DNA of 8,393 nucleotides, from NCBI GenBank assembly GCA_030591125.1, contig JAUVBP010000043.1:1-8393 (forward strand), given 5' to 3'. Shown here piece after piece: positions 1 to 4,844 of this stretch (positions within the stretch are counted from its first letter, which is position 1; every line of letters starts with the position of its first letter). Position numbers and translations under genes: made by a program. The notes under the pieces were generated by a model. The model did no database searches, had not been told where the DNA came from, and saw nothing but the letters and a program-made list of their open reading frames with translations. The DNA comes from Candidatus Woesearchaeota archaeon (lineage in GTDB: Archaea; Nanobdellota; Nanobdellia; Woesearchaeales; UBA11576).

Positions 1-190
1 GGTGCGGTACGATGACTCCTCTTGCAGAGCCTAGCACTCTTGACAGGTAAGAATTCTTGGTCGATTTGACTCTCCAACCGTGCACTTTTGTCTTTGTGAG
101 GATGATTTCCTCTATGTCACCGAAGTATTCGCCGTTGTCAGTGAAGACTTTCATGTCATAACTGTCTGATATTCGCTCTAACTTTAGCAT
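1..190 (-). CDS. PRC-barrel domain protein (5' part, cut by window edge)
   Basis: The minus strand reads open from the ATG at 190-188 through the window edge, giving about 63 residues with no stop. The start reads MLKLERISDSYDMKVFTDNG, followed by GEYFGDIEEIIL, a tryptophan-containing strand (HGWRV) and ARGVIVPH. This alternation of short beta strands, with a G-x-x-x-G-D-I/V-E-E turn and a late G-V-I-V-P-H strand, is what I know from small archaeal PRC-barrel proteins, which are usually about 75-85 residues. PRC-barrel domains occur in RimM and in photosynthetic reaction centre H subunits; the function of the stand-alone archaeal forms is not established. An ATG also lies immediately upstream at 193-191. 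The second ATG was chosen because it stands 7 nt after GGAGG and matches the usual M-L-K-L start. The gene is divergent from the traB-like gene. The family call is from memory of the pattern, not a search. Confidence 0.75.
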   Translation of the reverse strand, partial: MLKLERISDSYDMKVFTDNGEYFGDIEEIILTKTKVHGWRVKSTKNSYLSRVLGSARGVIVPH

Positions 191-196
191 CATGAT

Positions 197-203
197 CCCT
201 CCT
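197..203 (-). promoter_or_regulatory. Shine-Dalgarno site of the PRC-barrel gene
   Basis: On the minus strand the sequence AAAGGAGGGATC precedes two adjacent ATG codons. GGAGG is 4 nt from the first and 7 nt from the second, which favours the second as the start. Confidence 0.75.
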
Positions 204-240
204 TTAATGCATGTCTAACAAATATGCTATTATTTAGCGC

Positions 241-248
241 TTTATAAA
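241..248 (-). promoter_or_regulatory. TATA box for the PRC-barrel gene
   Basis: TTTATAAA lies about 50 nt upstream of the start codon. A transcription start about 26 nt downstream would fall near 219 and leave a 5' leader of roughly 25-30 nt that contains the Shine-Dalgarno site. The core is palindromic, so strand is assigned from the position of the gene. Confidence 0.6.
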
Positions 249-323
249 TTTTACTATTGCTCTGTGGTCTTAAATCTTGATTCTGAGACCCTTAAGACAT
301 GAGTTGGGTAAGTTTGACAAACA

Positions 324-331
324 TTTATAAT
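324..331 (+). promoter_or_regulatory. TATA box for the traB-like gene, predicting a leaderless mRNA
   Basis: TTTATAAT is centred 26-27 nt before the ATG at 354, so the predicted transcription start coincides with the start codon. No Shine-Dalgarno sequence lies in the 15 nt before the ATG, in agreement with a leaderless transcript. Confidence 0.65.
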
Positions 332-353
332 CCCCTTTTACTGCCTTTCTTAC

Positions 354-1067
354 ATGAAGTACAAGAATCTCCGGATCATCGGCACATCACACATAGCGCA
401 GCAGAGCCTGGATGAGATAGAGCGGGCTTTCCAGCAGCACAAGCCGGACATCGTTGCTGTTGAGCTTGACCGTAAGAGGCTGCACGCCCTTCTTTCTGAT
501 GAACGTGCCTCACCGAACCTTTCTGCAATAGGCAAGGTGGGCCTGAAGGGATATCTGTTTGCGGTGATAGGTGGTTTTCTTCAGAGGAAGCTTGGGAATA
601 TAGTCGGTGTCAAGCCGGGTTCTGAGATGAAGCTTGCTGTTGAGCTTGCGAAGAAGATGAGTACGAAGATCGCTCTCATCGATCAGGATATAGAGATCAC
701 ATTGAAAAAGTTCTCCATACGTATAACATGGAGAGAGAAGTTCCGTTTTGTGGTTGATGTATTCAATTCTTTATTGTTCAAGAAGAAGGTTCTTGCTGAA
801 CTGGGTATAGGGCAGGATGCTCTTGACCTGTCGAAGGTCCCTGGCAAGGAGCTTGTCAAGAGACTGATCCTCCAGTTGAAGAAGCGCTATCCCAATGTAT
901 ATGACGTTCTTGTGGATGAACGTAACAAGATAATGGCGAATAACATCTCAAAGCTTATCCATAAGTTTCCTGATGAGAACATCCTTGTTGTCATCGGGGC
1001 GGGCCACGAGGATGAGGTATTTGCGATGGTCAAGAAGAGCATGCAGGGCAAGGTGGACATAATTTAG
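354..1067 (+). CDS. TraB/PrgY/GumN-family protein (soluble archaeal form)
   Basis: This 237-residue protein carries the motifs of the TraB/PrgY/GumN family (Tiki/erythromycin-esterase-like superfamily). They are GTSH at 10-13, VELDRKR at 36-42, LIDQDIEIT at 108-116, a DERN-x-x-M block at 188-194 and VIGAGHEDEV at 213-222. The paired GxxH motifs, the ELD-R glutamate and the DERN block are the conserved polar residues thought to form a metal-dependent active site in Tiki-type members. In bacteria the family is linked to pheromone shutdown and conjugation; the role in archaea is unknown. Many archaeal homologues add C-terminal membrane helices. This one ends right after the GAGH domain and has no obvious transmembrane segment, so it is probably cytosolic. 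A 263-bp gap separates it from the next gene, so it looks monocistronic. Its substrate cannot be inferred here. Confidence 0.85.
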   Translation: MKYKNLRIIGTSHIAQQSLDEIERAFQQHKPDIVAVELDRKRLHALLSDERASPNLSAIGKVGLKGYLFAVIGGFLQRKLGNIVGVKPGSEMKLAVELAKKMSTKIALIDQDIEITLKKFSIRITWREKFRFVVDVFNSLLFKKKVLAELGIGQDALDLSKVPGKELVKRLILQLKKRYPNVYDVLVDERNKIMANNISKLIHKFPDENILVVIGAGHEDEVFAMVKKSMQGKVDII

Positions 1068-1198
1068 TTCTAGAGGATTTCAGCAGGTCATTACGCTCAA
1101 AGTTTTTAATCACAGGACATCCGAAAGTATTTCGTCTCATTCTCAAATAAACGAATTCTGATTAGACAAGCTCTGAAACCCTTCCACAACCCACTGGA

Positions 1199-1210
1199 CA
1201 TCCGCGGATG
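1199..1210. repeat. 12-bp perfect palindrome next to a TATA box (candidate operator)
   Basis: CATCCGCGGATG equals its own reverse complement over all 12 bases. It ends 3 bp before the TATA box of the small-protein/radA unit, so it overlaps where the TFB recognition element would lie. A dimeric regulator bound here could block or aid TFB/TBP loading. The palindrome is seen directly; a regulatory role is inference. Confidence 0.45.
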
Positions 1211-1213
1211 AGC

Positions 1214-1221
1214 TATTTAAA
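1214..1221 (+). promoter_or_regulatory. TATA box of the 93-residue protein / radA unit
   Basis: TATTTAAA is centred at about 1217, which predicts transcription starting near 1243 and a leader of about 88 nt before the ATG at 1331. No comparable TATA box sits at the right distance before radA itself, so this is probably the promoter of both genes. Confidence 0.55.
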
Positions 1222-1243
1222 CGATTGTGGCGTTATATTCTAC

Positions 1244-1309
1244 ATCGCGGTTTGGGAGTGAAGCCGGTCACAACGTGATCAGCAGACCCGAATTGAAATA
1301 AGATGCGAT
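1244..1309 (+). promoter_or_regulatory. Candidate structured 5' leader of the radA unit
   Basis: Three nested helices can be drawn by eye: ATCGC (1244-1248) with GCGAT (1305-1309); GGTTTGGG (1249-1256) with CCCGAATT (1287-1294), including G-T pairs; and GGTCAC (1266-1271) with GTGATC (1275-1280) over an AAC loop. The outer helix begins almost exactly at the predicted transcript 5' end. Further on, CAAC (1313-1316) can pair with GTTG (1324-1327), placing most of the GAGGTG ribosome-binding site in the loop. It could be a cis-regulatory leader, a small RNA or chance pairing. No known RNA family was recognised. Confidence 0.35.
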
Positions 1310-1318
1310 AAGCAACGC

Positions 1319-1324
1319 GAGGTG
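1319..1324 (+). promoter_or_regulatory. Shine-Dalgarno site of the 93-residue gene
   Basis: GAGGTG stands 6 nt before the ATG at 1331 and fixes that start over the internal ATG at 1367. The same GAGGTG core occurs before radA. It can be displayed in the loop of a small CAAC/GTTG hairpin. Confidence 0.7.
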
Positions 1325-1330
1325 TTGTAA

Positions 1331-1612
1331 ATGGAAAATGGAAAATTTGGTAACAACCTGCCTGAGATGAAATTCAGGGCAGGAGCTATATCTGCGACCG
1401 TGTGGAGAAACACGATAAAGAAAAAGGATGGTACTGACGCGGAGGTCAGGACGGTTTCTTTTGACAGACGATATAAGGACAAAGAGACTGATGAGTGGAA
1501 GTCTAGCAAGTCATTGAGGGCTTCTGACCTTCCCAAAGCAGTAGTTGTTCTCAACAAGGCCTACGAATACGTAGTTCTCAATAGCCAGGGTGACCTGGCT
1601 GTTGAACTTTGA
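1331..1612 (+). CDS. Conserved small protein of unknown function, in an operon with radA
   Basis: This 93-residue protein is basic in its middle part. A short N-terminal stretch leads into MKFRAGAISATVWRN (13-27), a charged K/D loop, VRTVSFDRRYKD (39-50), the polar stretch EWKSSKSLRASDLPKA and a helix VVVLNKAYEYVVL. The pattern is a KFRAG-type opening strand, a W-x-N turn, a second strand with F-x-R-x-Y, then a D-L-P-K start to a C-terminal helix. I recall similar short, uncharacterised proteins in archaea and bacteria but know no assigned function. Aromatic and basic residues on predicted beta strands, plus co-transcription with radA 36 bp downstream, suggest a small nucleic-acid-binding protein, perhaps for single-stranded DNA; that is inference. 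It has no cysteines, signal peptide or membrane segment. The ribosome-binding site at 1319-1324 and the codon pattern support a real gene. Confidence 0.85.
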   Translation: MENGKFGNNLPEMKFRAGAISATVWRNTIKKKDGTDAEVRTVSFDRRYKDKETDEWKSSKSLRASDLPKAVVVLNKAYEYVVLNSQGDLAVEL

Positions 1613-1635
1613 GCATAGAAATAAATATAAAACAT

Positions 1636-1642
1636 GAGGTGG
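1636..1642 (+). promoter_or_regulatory. Shine-Dalgarno site of radA
   Basis: GAGGTGG stands 6 nt before the radA ATG at 1649. The AT-rich ATAAATATAAAA just upstream (1621-1632) resembles a TATA box. It would start transcription inside the coding region, so a separate radA promoter there is unlikely. Confidence 0.7.
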
Positions 1643-1648
1643 TCTTAA

Positions 1649-2698
1649 ATGACAACAGAATCAGCAAAGAAAGGAGATTCAGTCGACACAGGTGTTATGA
1701 TTCCTGGTTCTATACTGGATGAAGAGGTATCAGTCACTAAAATGCCTAAGGAAGAATCTAAAGAGAAGGAGATTGAGATATACGATTTGCCAGGGGTTGG
1801 CGCGGCTACTGCTGAGAAGCTGAAGGAAGCAGGTTATGACAATGTCATGTCTATAGCTGTAGCTTCACCAGGGAAGATGGTGGATGATGCAGGCGTATCC
1901 GAAGCGGTCGGTCGTAAGATGATCCAGGCCGCACGTGACTCATTGAAGATGGGGTTCTTGTCAGGTATTGAGGTGCTTGAGAGGCGCGCGAAAGTCCTGA
2001 AGATATCGACAGGCAGCAAGGCTTTCAATGAGCTTCTTGGTGGAGGTTTTGAGACGGGTTCTATCGTAGAGTGTTTCGGTGAGTTCGGCTCTGGAAAGAC
2101 GCAGATAGGGCACCTTCTTGCTGTCAACTGTCAGAAGGATGACCCCGATTCGGTCGCAATATATATAGACACTGAGAACACGTTCCGTCCTGAGAGGATA
2201 AAGCAGCTCGCCGAAGGTGCTGGCCTTGACCCTGATAAGGTGTTGAAGAACATCAAGGTTGCCAAGGCGTATAACTCTGATCATCAGATGCTGCTTGCTG
2301 AGAAAGTTCCTGAGCTGATCACCCGGGAAGGCCTGAAGGTGAAGGTGGTCATCGTCGATTCCCTTACTGCGCATTTCCGTGCAGAGTTCATCGGAAGAGG
2401 CACGCTTGCAGAGCGGCAGCAGAAGATCAACAGGCACATGCATACCCTGCTTAGGATTGCTGACCTGCATAACACCTGCGTCTTCGTGTCGAATCAGGTA
2501 CAGGCAGACCCTGCTCAGTTCTTCGGAGACCCGACTAAGGCTGTCGGCGGACACATAGTTGCTCACGCCTCGACGTTCAGGATATATCTGAGGAAAGGCA
2601 AGAAAGGGTCAAGGGTCGCAAAACTGATCGATGCACCTAACCTCCCTGATGGAGAGTGTAACTTCATGGTCGAGACCGAGGGATTGAGGGACTTATAA
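1649..2698 (+). CDS. radA: DNA repair and recombination protein RadA
   Basis: This is the archaeal RecA/Rad51 recombinase. It forms ATP-dependent filaments on single-stranded DNA and carries out homologous pairing and strand exchange. At 349 residues it is full length, with a roughly 40-residue acidic/basic lead sequence. A helix-hairpin-helix DNA-binding domain lies at about 44-100 (LPGVGAATAEKL). The linker MGFLSGIEVLERR (101-113) holds the position of the polymerisation motif; it reads FLSG rather than the FxxA of human RAD51, and a glycine here is also known in some archaeal RadA. The core has Walker A GEFGSGKT (144-151), the catalytic glutamate region IDTENTFRPER (173-183), Walker B VVIVDS (233-238), loop L1 RGTLAERQQK (250-259), loop L2 near 283-300 and the signature VGGHIVAHAST (299-309). 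It is probably co-transcribed with the 93-residue protein upstream, and a hairpin plus T-run follows. Confidence 0.97.
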   Translation: MTTESAKKGDSVDTGVMIPGSILDEEVSVTKMPKEESKEKEIEIYDLPGVGAATAEKLKEAGYDNVMSIAVASPGKMVDDAGVSEAVGRKMIQAARDSLKMGFLSGIEVLERRAKVLKISTGSKAFNELLGGGFETGSIVECFGEFGSGKTQIGHLLAVNCQKDDPDSVAIYIDTENTFRPERIKQLAEGAGLDPDKVLKNIKVAKAYNSDHQMLLAEKVPELITREGLKVKVVIVDSLTAHFRAEFIGRGTLAERQQKINRHMHTLLRIADLHNTCVFVSNQVQADPAQFFGDPTKAVGGHIVAHASTFRIYLRKGKKGSRVAKLIDAPNLPDGECNFMVETEGLRDL

Positions 2699-2728
2699 GC
2701 GTAAGATCTACGTGAGCCATCTCCTTAA

Positions 2729-2757
2729 GTATCCGCATGGATACCAAATCTTTTTTT
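2729..2757 (+). terminator. Hairpin plus T-run terminator after radA
   Basis: GTATCC (2729-2734) and GGATAC (2739-2744) form a perfect 6-bp stem with a GCAT loop. Seven T residues follow at 2751-2757, 6 nt after the stem. Archaeal termination needs mainly the T-run; the hairpin gives this site a bacterial-intrinsic look. It lies 30 bp after the radA stop. Confidence 0.6.
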
Positions 2758-2764
2758 CAATAGT

Positions 2765-2772
2765 TTTATAAA
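2765..2772 (+). promoter_or_regulatory. TATA box of the TRAM-protein gene
   Basis: TTTATAAA predicts a transcription start near 2795 and a leader of about 50 nt. A perfect hairpin, TACACA (2796-2801) with TGTGTA (2808-2813) and a 6-nt loop, would form at the very 5' end of the message. Confidence 0.6.
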
Positions 2773-2831
2773 GCTCATTCTCATATATCTCCTCATACAC
2801 AGCTTGTTGTGTAGATTCAATAATAGGATAT

Positions 2832-2838
2832 AAGGTGA
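2832..2838 (+). promoter_or_regulatory. Shine-Dalgarno site of the TRAM-protein gene
   Basis: AAGGTGA lies 7 nt before the ATG at 2846 and supports that start, which brings the Gly-rich N-terminus into the protein. Confidence 0.65.
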
Positions 2839-2845
2839 ATTTGTT

Positions 2846-3517
2846 ATGTATGGAGAAGGTGGATATGGAGGCGGTTTCGGGTCCAGAGGCGGATCCGGTG
2901 GCGGTTTCGGCGGTGGTTTCGGCGGTGATGCTGCACCGGTAAGTGTTGGCGAAGAGCTCGACGTGAGGATAGAAGCAGTCGGCGAGAAAGGTGACGGTAT
3001 TGCACGTAAACGCGGTTTTGTTCTGTTCATCCCGAACACTCGCGAAGGCGACGAAGTGAGGATCAGAGTTACAAAGGTTCTGAGGAAAGTAGGTTTTGCT
3101 GAAGTGATTGGACAATCACAGGGAACACCTGAAGGAGGAGCTCCTGCTCCTGCTCAAGAGGCTGCTCCAGCTGCACCTGCTGCACCTGAGCCAGAACCAG
3201 AACCAGCTTATTCAGCTGAGGATAGTGAGGATTTTGGCGAAGAGCCTGCAGAGGAACCAGCTCCTGAAGCTCCTGCTGAAGAAGCTCCTGCTGAAGAAGC
3301 TCCTGCTGAAGAAGCTCCTGCTGAAGAAGCTCCTGCTGAAGAAGCTCCTGCAGAGGAAGCTGCTCCTGAAGCTCCAGCAGAACCTGCTGAAGAACCAGAG
3401 GCTGCACCAGAACCTCCAGCTGCTCCTGAGGCTCCTGCCGAGGAAGCACCTGCTGAAGAGCCTGCTGCAGAAGAGGCTCCAGAAGCACCAGCTGAAGAAG
3501 AGAAAAAGGAAGAGTAA
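2846..3517 (+). CDS. TRAM-domain RNA-binding protein with Gly-rich N-arm and Pro/Ala/Glu repeat C-arm
   Basis: The protein has 223 residues in three parts. Residues 1-28 are glycine-rich with Tyr/Phe spacers (YGGGF, GGGFGGGF) and one SRGG, like the flexible arms of RNA-binding proteins. Residues about 32-89 are a complete TRAM beta-barrel: VGEELDVRIEAVGEKGDGIAR, then RGFVLFIPNTREGDEVRIRV and a closing KVGFAEVIG. Stand-alone archaeal TRAM proteins are about 60-75 residues, and some act as cold-inducible RNA chaperones. Residues 97-223 are a low-complexity tail of Ala, Pro and Glu, including six APAEE units, ending in EEEKKEE; the tail is strongly acidic and probably disordered. Role inferred: RNA binding or chaperoning by the barrel, with the arms tuning affinity or clustering. 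The Glu/Lys ending recalls the acidic tail of archaeal ribosomal stalk proteins, but the L12 C-terminal motif is absent. It has its own promoter, and a T-rich stretch follows. Confidence 0.9.
   Translation: MYGEGGYGGGFGSRGGSGGGFGGGFGGDAAPVSVGEELDVRIEAVGEKGDGIARKRGFVLFIPNTREGDEVRIRVTKVLRKVGFAEVIGQSQGTPEGGAPAPAQEAAPAAPAAPEPEPEPAYSAEDSEDFGEEPAEEPAPEAPAEEAPAEEAPAEEAPAEEAPAEEAPAEEAAPEAPAEPAEEPEAAPEPPAAPEAPAEEAPAEEPAAEEAPEAPAEEEKKEE
3269..3358 (+). repeat. In-frame 15-bp tandem repeat (six APAEE units)
   Basis: Five identical copies of GCTCCTGCTGAAGAA run from 3269 to 3343. A sixth copy at 3344-3358 differs at two positions (GCA GAG in place of GCT GAA). Each unit encodes Ala-Pro-Ala-Glu-Glu. Identity at third codon positions shows recent expansion by slippage or recombination. 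Imperfect relatives continue on both sides through the tail-coding part. Confidence 0.97.
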
Positions 3518-3518
3518 A

Positions 3519-3550
3519 TCTCTTTCTTTCAATTTTTTTATTATCTTTTT
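3519..3550 (+). terminator. T-rich terminator after the TRAM gene
   Basis: The stretch after the stop codon is dominated by T, with runs of seven (3533-3539) and five (3546-3550). This is the usual archaeal termination signal. It has no hairpin. It fills nearly the whole gap to the next gene, so that gene may depend partly on read-through. Confidence 0.5.
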
Positions 3551-3555
3551 CTACG

Positions 3556-4092
3556 ATGAGACTATTCATAGCTTTCGATGTCCCTGAAGATGTTTCGAGT
3601 TCTCTCTCTGAAGTCCAGACCAGGATAGTCTTTGGTGGCAAGTGCACAAAGCCAAAGGAGTTCCATCTTACCTTGAAGTTTCTCGGAGAGGTAGAAAAAG
3701 AAAGACTATCAATTCTCATAGATGAATTATCAAAGATTATTTTCACACCCTTCGAGGTGTCGCTCTCAGAAATTGGCGTATTTCCGAACGTATCTGATCC
3801 AAGAGTACTCTGGGCAGGACTCGAACCGCAGGATACTATCTGCGCACTACAGCAGCAGGTCGACTCTGCGACCCAGAAGCTTGGCTTTGCCCATGACAAG
3901 AGGTTCCATCCACACCTCACTCTGGCAAGGATAAAGTCAGTAAATGACAAGGGATCATTCGCACAGATGATTGACACACTCAAGATCGAGCCCTTGAAGT
4001 TTCAGGTCAGTTCTTTCAAGCTGATAAGGTCAACATTGACGCCGGAAGGGCCGAAATATGGTGTTTTGGACAAGTTCAATGCTCAACAATAA
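3556..4092 (+). CDS. thpR: RNA 2',3'-cyclic phosphodiesterase (LigT/ThpR family)
   Basis: This 178-residue member of the 2H phosphoesterase superfamily has its two catalytic HxTx motifs in place: HLTL at 37-40 and HLTL at 120-123. It begins with the typical strand MRLFIAFDVP and contains KFLGEV after the first motif, RVLWAGLE at 83-90 and LARI after the second. Family enzymes open 2',3'-cyclic phosphates on RNA to 2'-phosphates, and some show weak 2'-5' RNA ligase activity. The length is normal. The start lies 38 bp after the TRAM stop, within T-rich DNA. No Shine-Dalgarno site and no TATA box at a leaderless distance are visible, so how it is transcribed is unclear. In many archaea the gene neighbours the CCA-adding enzyme; here it lies between TRAM and uS2. 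The physiological substrate is not known. Confidence 0.93.
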   Translation: MRLFIAFDVPEDVSSSLSEVQTRIVFGGKCTKPKEFHLTLKFLGEVEKERLSILIDELSKIIFTPFEVSLSEIGVFPNVSDPRVLWAGLEPQDTICALQQQVDSATQKLGFAHDKRFHPHLTLARIKSVNDKGSFAQMIDTLKIEPLKFQVSSFKLIRSTLTPEGPKYGVLDKFNAQQ

Positions 4093-4094
4093 CC

Positions 4095-4102
4095 TTTATA
4101 AA
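4095..4102 (+). promoter_or_regulatory. TATA box of the uS2 gene
   Basis: TTTATAAA begins 3 bp after the preceding stop codon. The predicted start near 4124 leaves a leader of about 120 nt before the ribosomal protein gene, long for this window. Confidence 0.65.
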
Positions 4103-4123
4103 CCACCTTTCTCCCCTCATTCC

Positions 4124-4244
4124 TATAGCCCAGAATAAGGGATGGCCGTTTACGGGACCTTATGCGTACTGCAGGGCGATAATAATGCAGTGATAGAATA
4201 TCTGAGTTCTATTACTGTCCGAACATGTATTAGGAGGACATAAA
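4124..4244 (+). promoter_or_regulatory. Long 5' leader of uS2 with two adjacent hairpins
   Basis: No reading frame of note lies here. ACTGCA (4168-4173) pairs perfectly with TGCAGT (4186-4191) over a 12-nt loop. Directly next to it, ATAGAA (4193-4198) pairs with TTCTAT (4207-4212) over an 8-nt loop. The two stems could stack. They end about 20 nt before the ribosome-binding site at 4232-4237. A self-binding site for uS2 is a possible reading but is inference; no known leader family was recognised. Confidence 0.4.
4232..4237 (+). promoter_or_regulatory. Strong Shine-Dalgarno site of uS2
   Basis: AGGAGG ends 7 nt before the ATG at 4245. It is one of the two strongest ribosome-binding sites in the window and fits a highly expressed gene. 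Confidence 0.8.
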
Positions 4245-4844
4245 ATGACTGGAGAACCGCTTTTAGTGCCTATCGACCAGTATCTGAAGGCAGGCATACA
4301 TATTGGGACCAAATTCAAGACAAAGTACATGGAGAATTTCATCTATAAGACAAGGCCTGATGGGCTTTATGTCCTTAATCTTCAGAAGATCGATGAGCGT
4401 ATTGAGATAGCATCGAAGTTCATTTCCACATACGCCCCTGAAGACATAATCATCACATGTAGGCGAGAGAATGGCTGGAAGCCTGTGCAGATGTTCAGCA
4501 AAGTGACTGGTGTCAGGGTATTTCCGGGAAGGTATCCTCCCGGGATACTGACAAACACGAACCTTGATAATTTCATCGAGGCAAAGGTGCTTCTCATTGT
4601 TGATGCATGGCCTGACAGGAACGCAATCCGTGATGCGATCAAGGTGGGAGTGCCGGTCGTTGCTCTTTGCGATACGAACAACCAGACAAACAACATTGAT
4701 CTGGTGATCCCCTGTAACAACAAGGGCAAGAAGGCTTTGGGATTGTTTTTTCATATCCTTGCGACACGGTATATGCACGAGCGGGGGATGCTTGACAGGA
4801 ACAAAGAGCTTGATATGACTGCTGACGATTTCACAGAGCAGTAA
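4245..4844 (+). CDS. rpsB: 30S ribosomal protein uS2
   Basis: This 199-residue protein is the archaeal/eukaryotic-type uS2, a component of the small subunit that joins late and sits between head and body near the Shine-Dalgarno cleft. Diagnostic stretches are YLKAGIHIGTKFKTKYM (13-29), GLYVLNLQKIDERI (40-53), RVFPGRYPPGILTN (91-104), EAKVLLIVDAWPDRNAIRDA (112-131), VVALCDTNNQTNNIDLVIPCNNKGKKA (138-164) and the C-terminal helix LFFHILATRYMHERG. Length is as expected for archaea. In many archaea the gene lies in the uL13-uS9-RpoN-RpoK-enolase cluster. Here it stands alone with its own promoter and long leader, so that operon has been broken up in this genome. A T-rich terminator follows directly. 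Confidence 0.97.
   Translation: MTGEPLLVPIDQYLKAGIHIGTKFKTKYMENFIYKTRPDGLYVLNLQKIDERIEIASKFISTYAPEDIIITCRRENGWKPVQMFSKVTGVRVFPGRYPPGILTNTNLDNFIEAKVLLIVDAWPDRNAIRDAIKVGVPVVALCDTNNQTNNIDLVIPCNNKGKKALGLFFHILATRYMHERGMLDRNKELDMTADDFTEQ

Larger units (their letters stand above)
1068..1330. other. Intergenic region between the traB-like gene and the radA unit
   Basis: No convincing gene lies here. The first 130 bp are mixed-composition sequence with only a weak T-run at 1102-1106, so the traB-like gene has no obvious terminator. The second half holds a promoter complex for the downstream operon: a 12-bp perfect palindrome (1199-1210), a TATA box (1214-1221), and a predicted leader starting near 1243 that can fold (1244-1309) before the ribosome-binding site at 1319-1324. 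The 9-mer GGACATCCG occurs twice (1115-1123 and 1196-1204). The region was searched by eye for a tRNA and for C/D box motifs, and none were found. Confidence 0.6.

Noticed and set aside
1244..1309. Folded leader, considered as a tRNA or C/D box RNA
   Set aside because: There is no T-loop (GGTTCRA), no anticodon arm of normal size and no clear RTGATGA/CTGA box pair.
1621..1632. AT-rich stretch as a separate radA promoter
   Set aside because: Transcription from a TATA box here would begin a few bases past the radA ATG. The stretch more likely keeps the ribosome-binding site unstructured.
1961..2566. Minus-strand frame of 201 codons inside radA
   Set aside because: It lies wholly within an unmistakable radA and translates to a sequence without recognisable motifs, so it is a codon-bias shadow.
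3269..3358. Regular repeats, considered as a CRISPR array
   Set aside because: The units are contiguous 15-mers with no spacers and stay in frame with a coding sequence.
3108..3587. Leu/Lys-rich plus-strand frame across the repeat
   Set aside because: It is an out-of-frame reading of the 15-bp repeat inside the TRAM gene, with no independent ribosome-binding site or domain.
3069..3983. Open frame of 304 codons on the minus strand opposite the TRAM and thpR genes
   Set aside because: It is the reverse of the Ala/Pro/Glu repeat, giving Gln/Leu-rich low-complexity protein. The plus-strand genes have clear domains and the minus frame has no promoter or family pattern.
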